Assembly: GCA_023427825.1 (NCBI GenBank)
Contig: JAEZAI010000304.1
Span: 1 to 5,433 of the forward strand
Source of the DNA: Actinomycetes bacterium
Lineage (GTDB): Bacteria > Actinomycetota > Acidimicrobiia > Acidimicrobiales > Microtrichaceae
Length of the DNA stretch: 5,433 nt
Direction: 5' to 3'
How positions within the stretch are numbered: the first letter of the stretch is position 1; every line of letters begins with the position of its first letter. The position numbers were made by a program, and so were the translations under genes. Of this stretch, positions 1 to 5,345 are shown piece by piece. Under the pieces are notes generated by a model, which had not been told where the DNA came from, did not search any database, and saw only the letters and a program-made list of their open reading frames with translations.

Positions 1-88
1 CCCAGTGGTCCACGAGCCAGGGGACGTCCTGGCCCTGGAACTGGAACGCCGCAGCCGCGGCGGCATCGATCGTGGTCGCTTCGGTCAT
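1..88 (-). CDS. N-terminus of a probable AMP-forming acyl-CoA synthetase (partial)
   Basis: The gene starts at the ATG read from 88 down to 86 on the minus strand and runs off the left edge; 29 codons are visible. The peptide has an acidic, Ala-rich lead (residues 1-14), then F15-Q-F-Q-G and V22-P-W-L-V-D-H-W29. From memory, a G-x-D-V-P-W-L-x-x-H-W stretch near the N-terminus is typical of AMP-dependent acyl-CoA/carnitine-CoA ligase-like proteins, just before the 'RPDHPAL' region. None of the diagnostic adenylation motifs lie in the window, so the family call is inference. An AGGGGG Shine-Dalgarno-like run at 97-102 (minus strand) sits 8 bases before the ATG and supports this start. The gene is divergent from the TylF-like methyltransferase. 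It could equally be another protein with a similar N-terminus. Confidence 0.55.
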   Translation of the reverse strand, partial: MTEATTIDAAAAAAFQFQGQDVPWLVDHW

Positions 89-132
89 CTGGGACGCCCC
101 CTGTGCGTGCTCGGTCCCGAGTCCAACGGAAC

Positions 133-147
133 CTGACGATATGTCAG
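133..147. promoter_or_regulatory. Candidate operator: inverted repeat CTGAC-N5-GTCAG
   Basis: A perfect 5-base inverted repeat with a GATAT spacer extends, with one mismatch, to 7-base arms (131-149, ACCTGAC/GTCAGAT). It lies in the 161-base gap between the divergent synthetase and methyltransferase starts. On the minus strand it contains TATCGT (141 to 136), a TANNNT-type -10 hexamer that would start a transcript about 40 bases before the synthetase ATG; no good -35 is visible. A dyad over a -10 suggests a repressor site, perhaps for a TetR-type regulator, but the protein is unknown and a 5-base arm can arise by chance. Confidence 0.35.
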
Positions 148-150
148 ATC

Positions 151-167
151 CTGCGGACCTGCCGCAG
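151..167. promoter_or_regulatory. Second inverted repeat CTGCGG-N5-CCGCAG
   Basis: A perfect 6-base inverted repeat with the spacer ACCTG begins three bases after the first dyad; the two centres (140 and 159) are 19 bases apart. It could be an operator, part of the synthetase -35 region, or a hairpin in the methyltransferase leader. The arms are GC-rich, which raises the chance of coincidence. Confidence 0.25.
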
Positions 168-237
168 CCGCCCCTTGCCAGGGGCCCGCCGCTCGTTCAT
201 CGTGGGAGGTGGCTGTCGCTCGTGGCCGGCCAGGGGG

Positions 238-244
238 AAGGGGG
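238..244 (+). promoter_or_regulatory. Ribosome binding site AAGGGGG of the methyltransferase
   Basis: A purine-rich run (GGGGG at 233-237, AA, GGGGG at 240-244) ends 5 bases before the ATG at 250. This decides the start: the open frame continues upstream to 103, but codons 103-249 encode an Arg/Pro/Ser/Cys-rich sequence unlike the family. Confidence 0.6.
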
Positions 245-249
245 ATCCG

Positions 250-1110
250 ATGACCGACGTCTCGGAACGTCAGGACTTCATCGCGCTCGAGGACGTCCAG
301 CAGCGGTACATCTCGCTGCTGAAGGCGGCGTTGCGCAACTCGCTCTACAGCAACACGGTGCCGCCGACGAAGGTCGACCTGGCCCGCATGTGGTTGTTCA
401 AGCGACGCCTCAAGTACAAGTACCGCGACAACAAGCACCTGCTGGCGCTGTCGCTGTCGCCCACCGACCTGTACTGGACCGTGCAGGGCAACCTGCTGCC
501 CGCCCACACGCTCGGGTCCCAGGCCAACGTGGACAACGTCCACTACTGCGTCGAGCGGGTGCTGGCCGACGACGTCCCGGGCGACCTGCTCGAGGCCGGC
601 GTGTACCGCGGCGGCCAGTCGATCCTCATGAAGGGCATCCTCGACATCCACGGCGCGACCGACCGCAAGGTCTTCCTCGCCGACTCGTTCGAAGGGCTCC
701 CCGAGCCGGACGCGGACTCCTGCATGGACGACGTGATCGCGCACGAGCTGCTCAAGAAGGTCGGGCTGTTCGCCGCCGGCGAGGCCACGGTGCGGGAGAA
801 CTTCGAGCGCTACGGCCTCTGGGACGACCGCGTGGTGTTCATCCGGGGCTGGTTCGACCGCTCGCTGCCGACCGCGCCCATCGACCGCCTGGCGATCATG
901 CGGCTGGACGCCGACTACTACCAGTCGACGATGGACGCCCTCACCAACCTGTATCCGAAGCTCTCGGTGGGCGGCTGGGTGATCCTCGACGACTACGGGC
1001 ACCCGCTCGGCTGCCGCCAGGCGGTGCACGAGTTCCGGGAAACGAACGGCATCACCGACCCGATCGAGATGGCCGACGCCCACGTCGGCTTCTGGCAGCG
1101 CACCGCCTGA
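250..1110 (+). CDS. TylF/MycF-family SAM-dependent O-methyltransferase
   Basis: This is a 286-residue cytosolic class I methyltransferase of the macrocin O-methyltransferase (TylF/MycF) family. Characterised members methylate a sugar hydroxyl, using SAM and a divalent metal. The SAM-binding segment is D112-L-L-E-A-G-V-Y-R-G-G122; ADSFEGLP follows at 144-151. The metal/catalytic region has L219-D-A-D-Y-Y-Q-S-T-M-D at 219-229 and GGWVILDDYG at 241-250, with acidic residues D220, D222, D247 and D248. The C-terminal C255-R-Q-A-V and the closing F281-W-Q-R are also family-like. Residues about 41-75 include a basic stretch (K51-R-R-L-K-Y-K-Y-R-D-N-K62) that looks longer than in the macrolide enzymes. 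No macrolide, deoxysugar or glycosyltransferase genes adjoin it, so the substrate is unknown; a glycan or glycolipid sugar is a reasonable guess. It is divergent from the left-hand synthetase and converges on the AraC gene. Confidence 0.88.
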   Translation: MTDVSERQDFIALEDVQQRYISLLKAALRNSLYSNTVPPTKVDLARMWLFKRRLKYKYRDNKHLLALSLSPTDLYWTVQGNLLPAHTLGSQANVDNVHYCVERVLADDVPGDLLEAGVYRGGQSILMKGILDIHGATDRKVFLADSFEGLPEPDADSCMDDVIAHELLKKVGLFAAGEATVRENFERYGLWDDRVVFIRGWFDRSLPTAPIDRLAIMRLDADYYQSTMDALTNLYPKLSVGGWVILDDYGHPLGCRQAVHEFRETNGITDPIEMADAHVGFWQRTA

Positions 1111-1128
1111 CCCTCCGGGCCGGTCAGG
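1106..1128. terminator. Bidirectional hairpin CCTGACC-N9-GGTCAGG across two stop codons
   Basis: A perfect 7-base inverted repeat spans the convergent junction of the methyltransferase and AraC genes. The methyltransferase TGA (1108-1110) is in the left arm and the AraC TGA (1126 to 1124, minus strand) in the right arm. No T-run follows on either strand, so it is not a classical intrinsic terminator, but T-less hairpins are common at actinobacterial gene ends. Symmetry makes it usable in both directions. Confidence 0.45.
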
Positions 1129-1987
1129 TCCGGGAGCCGCCGAACCGCTCGCCGAACTGCGCCGGGGTCCAGCCGGTCACGGTGCGGAAGTCGCGCACCA
1201 GGTGGGCCTCGTCCGCGTAGCCCAGCTCGGCCGCGAGCACGGCGAGCGTCTCGCCCTCCTCGCGCTCCCGCAACCGGAGCGACAGGTCCTGCAGCCGGCG
1301 GCGCTGGATCAGCCACTTGGGCGTCAGCCCGAGCCGGCGGCGGAGCAGGCGCTGGAGGCTCCGCTCCGAGCAGGCGGCGGCCTCGGCCAGCTGCGACACG
1401 CGGACGATCGTGCCGTCGCGCTCGACCAGCGCGACCAGCTGGTTCACCAGGCGACCCTCGTCATCGACGGGCAGGTGCTCGCGCAGGAACGTCGAGACCG
1501 GCTCCGTCGCACGGGCATGCACGTCGGCATCAGCCCATCCGGGCGGACCCGCCGCCGCCATGGCCGCTCGCACCGCCGCCGCCAGCCGGGCGCCGCGCTC
1601 CCCGAGCAGCTCGGCGAGCTCGACGTGCGCGTCGGTCCACTCGCTCATGGGCCTGGCGGCCAGCAGCCACCCCGCGGCCGGCTGCAGCAGCGCGCCCACC
1701 GCCCACCCGTCGCCCTCGAGCTCGGTGGACGAGAGTCCGGTCACCACGCCGTAGAACCGTGCGTACTCCTGGGTGATCACGATCAGCGCGCACGGGTACT
1801 GCAGCACGCGCTGCTCGGACCGCTGCCCGGGCGGCACCGACCAGACCGGCACCCAGTACCACTGCAGGAGGTCGACCAGGTCGTCCGGCGCCGGGTACCT
1901 CGACATCGAGTGGCTCACGTCCGCCGGGTCCGCGAGGTGGGCCTTGCGGAGCCGGTCCGGCCGCAGCGCGGATCTGTCGGGTTCCAT
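1124..1987 (-). CDS. AraC-family transcriptional regulator (DUF6597-like N-terminus)
   Basis: A 287-residue DNA-binding regulator. The N-terminal half (about 28-115) has Y31-P-A-P-D-D-L-V-D-L-L-Q-W-Y-W45, then V63-L-Q-Y-P and W95-A-V-G-A-L-L-Q-P-A-A-G, the pattern of the DUF6597 input domain of AraC-type factors. The C-terminal half (about 184-283) is an AraC/HTH_18 domain with two helix-turn-helix units: V197-S-Q-L-A-E-A-A-A-C-S-E-R-S-L-Q-R-L at 197-214, and L248-A-V-L-A-A-E-L-G-Y-A-D-E-A-H-L-V-R-D-F at 248-267. The closing G272-W-T-P-A-Q-F is typical. The ATG at 1987 is chosen because ALRPDRL near the N-terminus fits relatives; M28 (1906) is a later alternative. No convincing Shine-Dalgarno precedes it. 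The gene is divergent from the DinB-like gene across 37 bases, so that gene is the natural first target, with autoregulation possible. The ligand is unknown. Confidence 0.88.
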   Translation of the reverse strand: MEPDRSALRPDRLRKAHLADPADVSHSMSRYPAPDDLVDLLQWYWVPVWSVPPGQRSEQRVLQYPCALIVITQEYARFYGVVTGLSSTELEGDGWAVGALLQPAAGWLLAARPMSEWTDAHVELAELLGERGARLAAAVRAAMAAAGPPGWADADVHARATEPVSTFLREHLPVDDEGRLVNQLVALVERDGTIVRVSQLAEAAACSERSLQRLLRRRLGLTPKWLIQRRRLQDLSLRLREREEGETLAVLAAELGYADEAHLVRDFRTVTGWTPAQFGERFGGSRT

Positions 1988-2024
1988 CAATGCCCATGCT
2001 GGCAAGGTCCGTAGCGTCGTCGCC
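1988..2024. promoter_or_regulatory. Compact divergent control region; leaderless -10 TAGCGT toward 2025
   Basis: Only 37 bases separate the AraC and DinB-like ATGs. On the plus strand TAGCGT (2012-2017) matches the actinobacterial -10 TANNNT and ends 7 bases before the ATG at 2025, as expected for a leaderless transcript; there is no Shine-Dalgarno. No clear -35 is visible. Toward the AraC gene no TANNNT at the right distance was seen, so its promoter may lie inside the neighbouring coding sequence. Confidence 0.45.
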
Positions 2025-2606
2025 ATGACGAACGAGACCGCTCCACCGGACGTGGCCGACCGCCACGCCGTCGCCGACGACCGACTCCGCGCCGTCATCG
2101 ACGCCGCGACCGACCAGCCCGCCTGGGACGCGCCCTCGCCCTGCGACGGATGGAGCGCCCGCGACGTGCTCGGCCACCTGATCGACACCGAGCGCTCGTT
2201 CCTGTCCGAGCGCGCCGGGCTGGAGGCCGACCCCGATCTGGACGACCTCCTGCGCTCCGATCCCGCCGCCGCGTGGCGACGCCACGTGGACGCCGTGCGG
2301 CCGCTCGTCGCCGACGCCGACCGTATGCGCCAGCCGTTCGACGGCTACTTCGGCCCCACGACCGTGGGTGACACGTTCCTGCGTTTCTACGTGTTCGACA
2401 TGTTGGTGCACCGCTGGGACCTGGCCACCGCGCTCGGGCAACCGGCGACGCTGACCGACGAGGAGCTCGACCTCGTCGAGACGAGCGCCGCAGGCTGGGG
2501 CGACGCCCTCTACATGGAGGGCGTGTGCCGGGCCGGCGTGGAGCCGGGGCCCGACGCCGACCGTCAGACCCGGGTCCTGGCCCTGCTCGGTCGGACGCCG
2601 GCCTGA
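2025..2606 (+). CDS. DinB/maleylpyruvate isomerase-like metal-binding protein (TIGR03086-type)
   Basis: A 193-residue protein of the DinB / mycothiol-dependent maleylpyruvate isomerase superfamily, a four-helix-bundle metal-binding fold. The N-terminal hallmark is W34[18 protein letters not shown] at 34-52; H51 should be the first metal ligand. The second ligand pair is D125-M-L-V-H129, followed by R-W-D132-L-A. Compared with the E-x3-H of maleylpyruvate isomerase, the acidic ligand is Asp, a variant that as I recall is seen in this group. The C-terminus (V184-L-A-L-L-G-R-T-P-A) also fits TIGR03086-type proteins. Such proteins are thought to be thiol-dependent transferases or isomerases, mostly uncharacterised; the substrate and the use of mycothiol here are inference. 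There is no signal peptide or membrane segment. The ATG at 2025 is preferred because the in-frame sequence upstream is not family-like and a leaderless -10 precedes it. Control by the divergent AraC gene is likely. Confidence 0.82.
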   Translation: MTNETAPPDVADRHAVADDRLRAVIDAATDQPAWDAPSPCDGWSARDVLGHLIDTERSFLSERAGLEADPDLDDLLRSDPAAAWRRHVDAVRPLVADADRMRQPFDGYFGPTTVGDTFLRFYVFDMLVHRWDLATALGQPATLTDEELDLVETSAAGWGDALYMEGVCRAGVEPGPDADRQTRVLALLGRTPA

Positions 2607-2615
2607 CCCTCAGGC
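2601..2615. terminator. Stop-codon palindrome GCCTGA-CCC-TCAGGC between convergent genes
   Basis: A perfect 6-base inverted repeat with a 3-base loop carries the TGA of the DinB-like gene (2604-2606) and the aacS TGA (2612 to 2610, minus strand). The two coding regions are only 3 bases apart. No T-run follows. It may help end or stabilise both transcripts, or simply be a coincidence of opposing TGA stops plus GC-rich flanks. Confidence 0.35.
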
Positions 2616-4649
2616 GGTCGGGCTCGGCACCGCCGCGGCGATGTCGCCCAGGACCTCGGGGTTCGCGAGCGCGGTCGTGTTGCGGACCGGCCGGCCGTTG
2701 ACCGCGTCCGCGACCGCCAGCTCGGCCAGCTTCCCCGACCGCGTCCGCGGCAGGTCCTCGACCTGCACGATCAGGGCCGGCACATGGCGGGGCGTGCACC
2801 CGCTGCGGACCTGCGAGCGGATCTCGGCCTGGAGCTCGTCGGTGAGCTCGGTGCCGGCGGACAGGCGCACGAGCAGCACGATCCGGACGTCGTCGCCGGC
2901 GTGCTGTCCGAAGACGAGCGCCTCCTCGATCCCCTCGACCCGTTCGACCTGCCGGTAGATCTCGGCGGTGCCGATGCGCACGCCACCCGGGTTCAGCGTG
3001 GTGTCGGAGCGCCCGTGGATGACCATCCCGCCGTGCGGTGTCCAGGTGGCGAAGTCGCCGTGGGCCCACACGTCGCCCCGGCCCACGTCCTCGAACCGCT
3101 GGAAGTACGCGGCCCGGTAGCGGGGGCCGAGCGCGCCGAGCGGGCCGTCGCCCCAGAAGCCGAGCGGCATCGACGGGAACGCGTTGGTGCAGACCAGCTC
3201 GCCCCGCTCCCCGACCGCCGCCGGCGTGCCGTCGTCGTCACCGCCGTCGGCCCGCCACACGTCGACCGCCATGCCGAGCGCCGGACCCTGGAGCTCGCCC
3301 GCGTACACCGGCAGCGTCGGGTCGCCGCCCACGAAGCAGCCGCACAGGTCCGTGCCGCCCGAGATCGAGGCCAGGTGCAGCCCGTCAGGACCGGAGCCTG
3401 GGGCCACGGCCTCCATGACCCAGTCGAAGCCCTCGGGCGACAGCGGCGAGCCGGTCGACGCCAGCGTGCGCAGCGCGGACAGGTCCGTCGACTCGGCGGG
3501 GCGGTAGCCCGAGCTGCGGACGGCGTCGAGGTACTTGGCGGAGACGCCGAGCAGGTCGAGCCGCTGCTCGGCCGCCATCTCCCACAGCACCTCGGGGCCC
3601 GGGTGTGCGGGGTTCCCGTCGTAGAGGACGATCGAGGCGCCCGAGGCCGGGATCGACGCCAGCCAGTTCCACATCATCCAGCCCGTCGTCGTGAACCACG
3701 AGACGCGATCGCCGGGGCGGACGTCCAGGTGGAGCTGCTGCTCCTTGGCGTGGGTGACAAGGACACCGCCTGCCCGGTGGACGATGCACTTGGGGACGCC
3801 GGTGGTGCCGGAGCTGAACAGCACGTACCAGGGGTGGTCGAACGGCAGCGGCGCGTAGTCCGGCGGTTCGCCGCCGTGCGGTTCGAGCCACTCGGCCCAG
3901 GTGACGGGGTCGCCGGGCACGCCGGACAGGTCGGGCGCGTCGTCGAGGAACGGCAGGACCACCACCCGACGGACGGACGCCAGACCCTCGACGACCGTGG
4001 CCAGCGGCTCGCGCCGGTCGAAGGCGCGACCGCCGTAGGTGTAGCCATCGGCCGCCACCAGCACGGTCGGTTCGATCTGGGCGAACCGGTCGAGCACGCC
4101 GTCGGCTCCGAAGTCGGGCGACGTCGACGAGAACACGGCGCCGATCGCGGCCGCGCCGAGCATGAGGAGGTAGGTCTCGGCGGTGTTCGGCATCCACGCC
4201 GCGACCCGGTCACCGGGCGCCACGCCCTCGGCGCGCAGCGCGGCGGCCACGCGACCGACCTCCGCCGCGGCCTCGGCGCGCGTCATCTCCCGCCGGCGGC
4301 CCCGCTCGTCGAGCGCCACGAGCAACGTCGACGAGGGCGCGGCACCCTCGAGGATCTGCTGGGCGACGTTCAGGCGGACCTCGGGGAACCACCGCGTGGT
4401 GGCGGGATGGTCCCCGGGCTGGAACACGGGCCCGTGCAGGCCCACGCCGGGCAGCGTCTCCGCCACGAGGAGGTGCCAGAACGCCTCGGGATGCTCAACC
4501 GACCAGCGGTGCAGCGCGGCGCTGTCCGCCAAAGCGGACCCGGCCAGGCCGGAGGCCGCCGTCCGGAACTCGTGCATGCGGGACGCCCGGGCGCGTGCCG
4601 GCGGCGGCACCCAGAGCGGCTCGGTCGCGAACTGCGGGGCGTCGGACAT
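2610..4649 (-). CDS. aacS: Acetoacetyl-CoA synthetase (acetoacetate-CoA ligase)
   Basis: A 679-residue cytosolic AMP-forming ligase. It activates acetoacetate with ATP and CoA to acetoacetyl-CoA, AMP and pyrophosphate, for ketone-body or leucine-derived carbon use, PHA metabolism or biosynthesis. An acetyl-CoA-synthetase-type N-terminal region lies at about 26-90. Adenylation motifs in order: Y275[12 protein letters not shown]287 (P-loop), T321-T-G-W-M-M-W-N-W, I429-S-G-G-T-D-L-C-G437, G531-D, G546[17 protein letters not shown]563, and P634-R-T-R-S-G-K640 with the catalytic lysine. The ISGGTDLCG and A450[10 protein letters not shown] block separates it from acetyl- or propionyl-CoA synthetases. 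The ATG at 4649 is chosen because [16 protein letters not shown] matches the family N-terminus; the frame opens 20 codons earlier (4709) with atypical Arg/Pro-rich sequence. Only a weak TAGG precedes the ATG. It follows marR by 75 bases on the same strand. No CoA transferase, thiolase or HMG-CoA gene is in view. Confidence 0.93.
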   Translation of the reverse strand: MSDAPQFATEPLWVPPPARARASRMHEFRTAASGLAGSALADSAALHRWSVEHPEAFWHLLVAETLPGVGLHGPVFQPGDHPATTRWFPEVRLNVAQQILEGAAPSSTLLVALDERGRRREMTRAEAAAEVGRVAAALRAEGVAPGDRVAAWMPNTAETYLLMLGAAAIGAVFSSTSPDFGADGVLDRFAQIEPTVLVAADGYTYGGRAFDRREPLATVVEGLASVRRVVVLPFLDDAPDLSGVPGDPVTWAEWLEPHGGEPPDYAPLPFDHPWYVLFSSGTTGVPKCIVHRAGGVLVTHAKEQQLHLDVRPGDRVSWFTTTGWMMWNWLASIPASGASIVLYDGNPAHPGPEVLWEMAAEQRLDLLGVSAKYLDAVRSSGYRPAESTDLSALRTLASTGSPLSPEGFDWVMEAVAPGSGPDGLHLASISGGTDLCGCFVGGDPTLPVYAGELQGPALGMAVDVWRADGGDDDGTPAAVGERGELVCTNAFPSMPLGFWGDGPLGALGPRYRAAYFQRFEDVGRGDVWAHGDFATWTPHGGMVIHGRSDTTLNPGGVRIGTAEIYRQVERVEGIEEALVFGQHAGDDVRIVLLVRLSAGTELTDELQAEIRSQVRSGCTPRHVPALIVQVEDLPRTRSGKLAELAVADAVNGRPVRNTTALANPEVLGDIAAAVPSPTA

Positions 4650-4690
4650 GGGCCACGGCCTACCACAGGGCTGCACCGACCCGACCGGAG

Positions 4691-4718
4691 GCCGGCGTGC
4701 CCGGAACACGACGCCGGC
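4691..4718 (-). terminator. Hairpin GCCGGCGT-N12-ACGCCGGC downstream of marR
   Basis: A perfect 8-base, all but entirely GC inverted repeat begins 6 bases after the marR stop, between marR and aacS. No T-run follows. It is a plausible T-less terminator or attenuating structure, which would partly uncouple aacS from marR; if so, aacS needs a promoter in 4650-4690, where I see no clear -10. Confidence 0.5.
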
Positions 4719-4724
4719 GGACCG

Positions 4725-5201
4725 TCAGCCGGGGCGTCGGAGCGTGTCGAGCGCCCGCTCGAGCGCCGGCAGGTCAGCGGGATCGATCCGTGAGGCCAGG
4801 TGCTCGTCGAGCGCGATGAGGTGGTGCTCGATGGCCCGGGCGAGGACCTCGTCGCCGCGGTCCGTGAGCACCAGGTGCACGCGACGGCGGTCGGTGGGGC
4901 AGGACCTGCGCTCGACCAGGCCGTCGTCCGCGAGGCGGTCGGCCAGGCGGGTGACACCACCGGTGCTGAGCGCCACCTCGCCGGCGAGCTCGCTCATCGT
5001 CAGCTGCCCGTCGGGCGACCGGGAGATGCGCAGCAGCACCTCGAAGGTCTGGAGCGTGATCCCGTCGGTGCGCTGCAGCTCGGCGTCGAGCGCGCTCGTG
5101 AGCTGGTGGTACGCCTCGAGCAGCAGGCCGAACGTGCGGATCCGCGGGTCGTCGCTCCCGCAGACGGGAGTCGGGGCGGCGGTCGCGGGCTCCGTGGTCA
5201 T
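4725..5201 (-). CDS. MarR-family transcriptional regulator
   Basis: A 158-residue winged helix-turn-helix repressor, normal for the family. The N-terminal dimer helix covers about 19-45 (R20-I-R-T-F-G-L-L-L-E-A-Y-H-Q-L). The winged-helix core is T50-L-Q-T-F-E-V-L-L-R-I-S, then L67-T-M-S-E-L-A-G-E-V-A-L-S-T-G-G-V-T-R-L-A-D-R-L90 with the recognition helix at about 79-90. The wing is L95-V-E-R-R-S-C-P-T-D-R-R-R-V-H-L-V-L-T-D-R-G, carrying the D104-R105-R106 signature. A C-terminal helix completes the dimer interface. Two cysteines (C14, C101) exist, but C14 lies in a variable tail, so redox sensing is not supported. The ATG at 5201 is chosen because the sequence upstream does not look coding and a leaderless -10 lies 6 bases before it. 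The gene is divergent from the YceI gene, with repeated dyads between them, which points to control of yceI and of itself. The ligand is unknown. Confidence 0.9.
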   Translation of the reverse strand: MTTEPATAAPTPVCGSDDPRIRTFGLLLEAYHQLTSALDAELQRTDGITLQTFEVLLRISRSPDGQLTMSELAGEVALSTGGVTRLADRLADDGLVERRSCPTDRRRVHLVLTDRGDEVLARAIEHHLIALDEHLASRIDPADLPALERALDTLRRPG

Positions 5202-5207
5202 GCGGCC

Positions 5208-5213
5208 AGTGTA
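5208..5213 (-). promoter_or_regulatory. Leaderless -10 element TACACT of marR
   Basis: Read on the minus strand, TACACT matches TANNNT and ends 6 bases before the marR ATG at 5201, placing the transcript start at or next to the start codon. No Shine-Dalgarno is present. At a 17-base spacing the -35 would be TACTGC (5236 to 5231), a poor match. Confidence 0.5.
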
Positions 5214-5215
5214 TC

Positions 5216-5273
5216 GAAACAATTGCTGGAGCAGTAGTTGACAACGCAACAATCGCCCAGTAAGTTGTTGACA
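5216..5273. repeat. Two imperfect direct repeats, 30-base period: candidate MarR operators
   Basis: Copy 1 (5216-5243) and copy 2 (5246-5273) match at 19 of 28 positions by hand alignment. Both share AACAATnGC, a diverged 6-base middle, then AGTnGTTGACA. Copy 2 contains the perfect dyad CAACAA-N12-TTGTTG (5247-5252 and 5265-5270); copy 1 keeps a degraded version (5217-5222 and 5235-5240). GTTGACA itself recurs at 5237-5243 and 5267-5273. A 30-base period is close to three helical turns, so two dimers would sit on nearly the same face. Copy 1 lies between the marR -10 and the yceI -35; copy 2 covers the yceI spacer and -10. The geometry fits repression of yceI and autorepression by the adjacent MarR protein, which is inference. 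Confidence 0.6.
5238..5266 (+). promoter_or_regulatory. Sigma-70-type promoter of yceI: TTGACA, 17 bases, TAAGTT
   Basis: A consensus -35 TTGACA (5238-5243), a 17-base spacer and a -10 TAAGTT (5261-5266) point toward the YceI gene. Transcription would begin near 5273, leaving a leader of about 70 bases. It is the best promoter in the window and lies in its most AT-rich stretch. Both repeat copies overlap it. Confidence 0.7.
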
Positions 5274-5331
5274 CGACATCGACCCCCATCGCCCGCCGGT
5301 TCCGGAGACGAGAGCAGACGGACGCCGACAC

Positions 5332-5337
5332 AAGGAG
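5332..5337 (+). promoter_or_regulatory. Ribosome binding site AAGGAG of yceI
   Basis: A consensus AAGGAG ends 8 bases before the ATG at 5346 and fixes the YceI start. Confidence 0.75.
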
Positions 5338-5345
5338 CTCCACCA

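Noticed and set aside
103..249. Upstream extension of the methyltransferase to the ATG at 103
   Set aside because: The added 49 residues are not family-like, and the strong AAGGGGG next to the ATG at 250 marks the true start.
250..1110. Macrolide (mycinose) biosynthesis role for the methyltransferase
   Set aside because: No polyketide synthase, deoxysugar or glycosyltransferase genes flank it; family membership alone does not give the substrate.
72..1220. Plus-strand 382-codon and minus-strand 332-codon open frames over the methyltransferase
   Set aside because: Both are Arg/Pro- or Val/Gly/His-rich shadows without motifs; the frame from 250 gives a clean methyltransferase with a Shine-Dalgarno.
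2025..2606. Calling the DinB-like gene a true maleylpyruvate isomerase
   Set aside because: The superfamily is broad, the acidic ligand differs, and there are no gentisate or maleylpyruvate genes in the window.
4650..4709. Earlier aacS start at 4709
   Set aside because: The extra 20 residues are Arg/Pro-rich and unlike acetoacetyl-CoA synthetase N-termini; the ATG at 4649 begins the family-like sequence.
2784..4793. A 669-codon open frame on the plus strand, antisense to aacS
   Set aside because: The minus-strand frame carries every acyl-CoA ligase motif in order; the antisense frame has low-complexity Arg/Gly/Val/His-rich sequence and no family signature. Long antisense frames are expected in high-GC coding DNA.
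4725..5201. OhrR-type peroxide sensor identity for the MarR protein
   Set aside because: OhrR needs a conserved N-terminal Cys within a helix facing two tyrosines. C14 here lies in a variable Pro/Thr/Ala tail, C101 is in the wing, and no ohr-like gene is adjacent.
5216..5273. CRISPR-like array or mobile-element end
   Set aside because: Only two imperfect copies directly abutting, no spacer-repeat structure, no nearby transposase, and the position over two promoters fits regulatory sites better.
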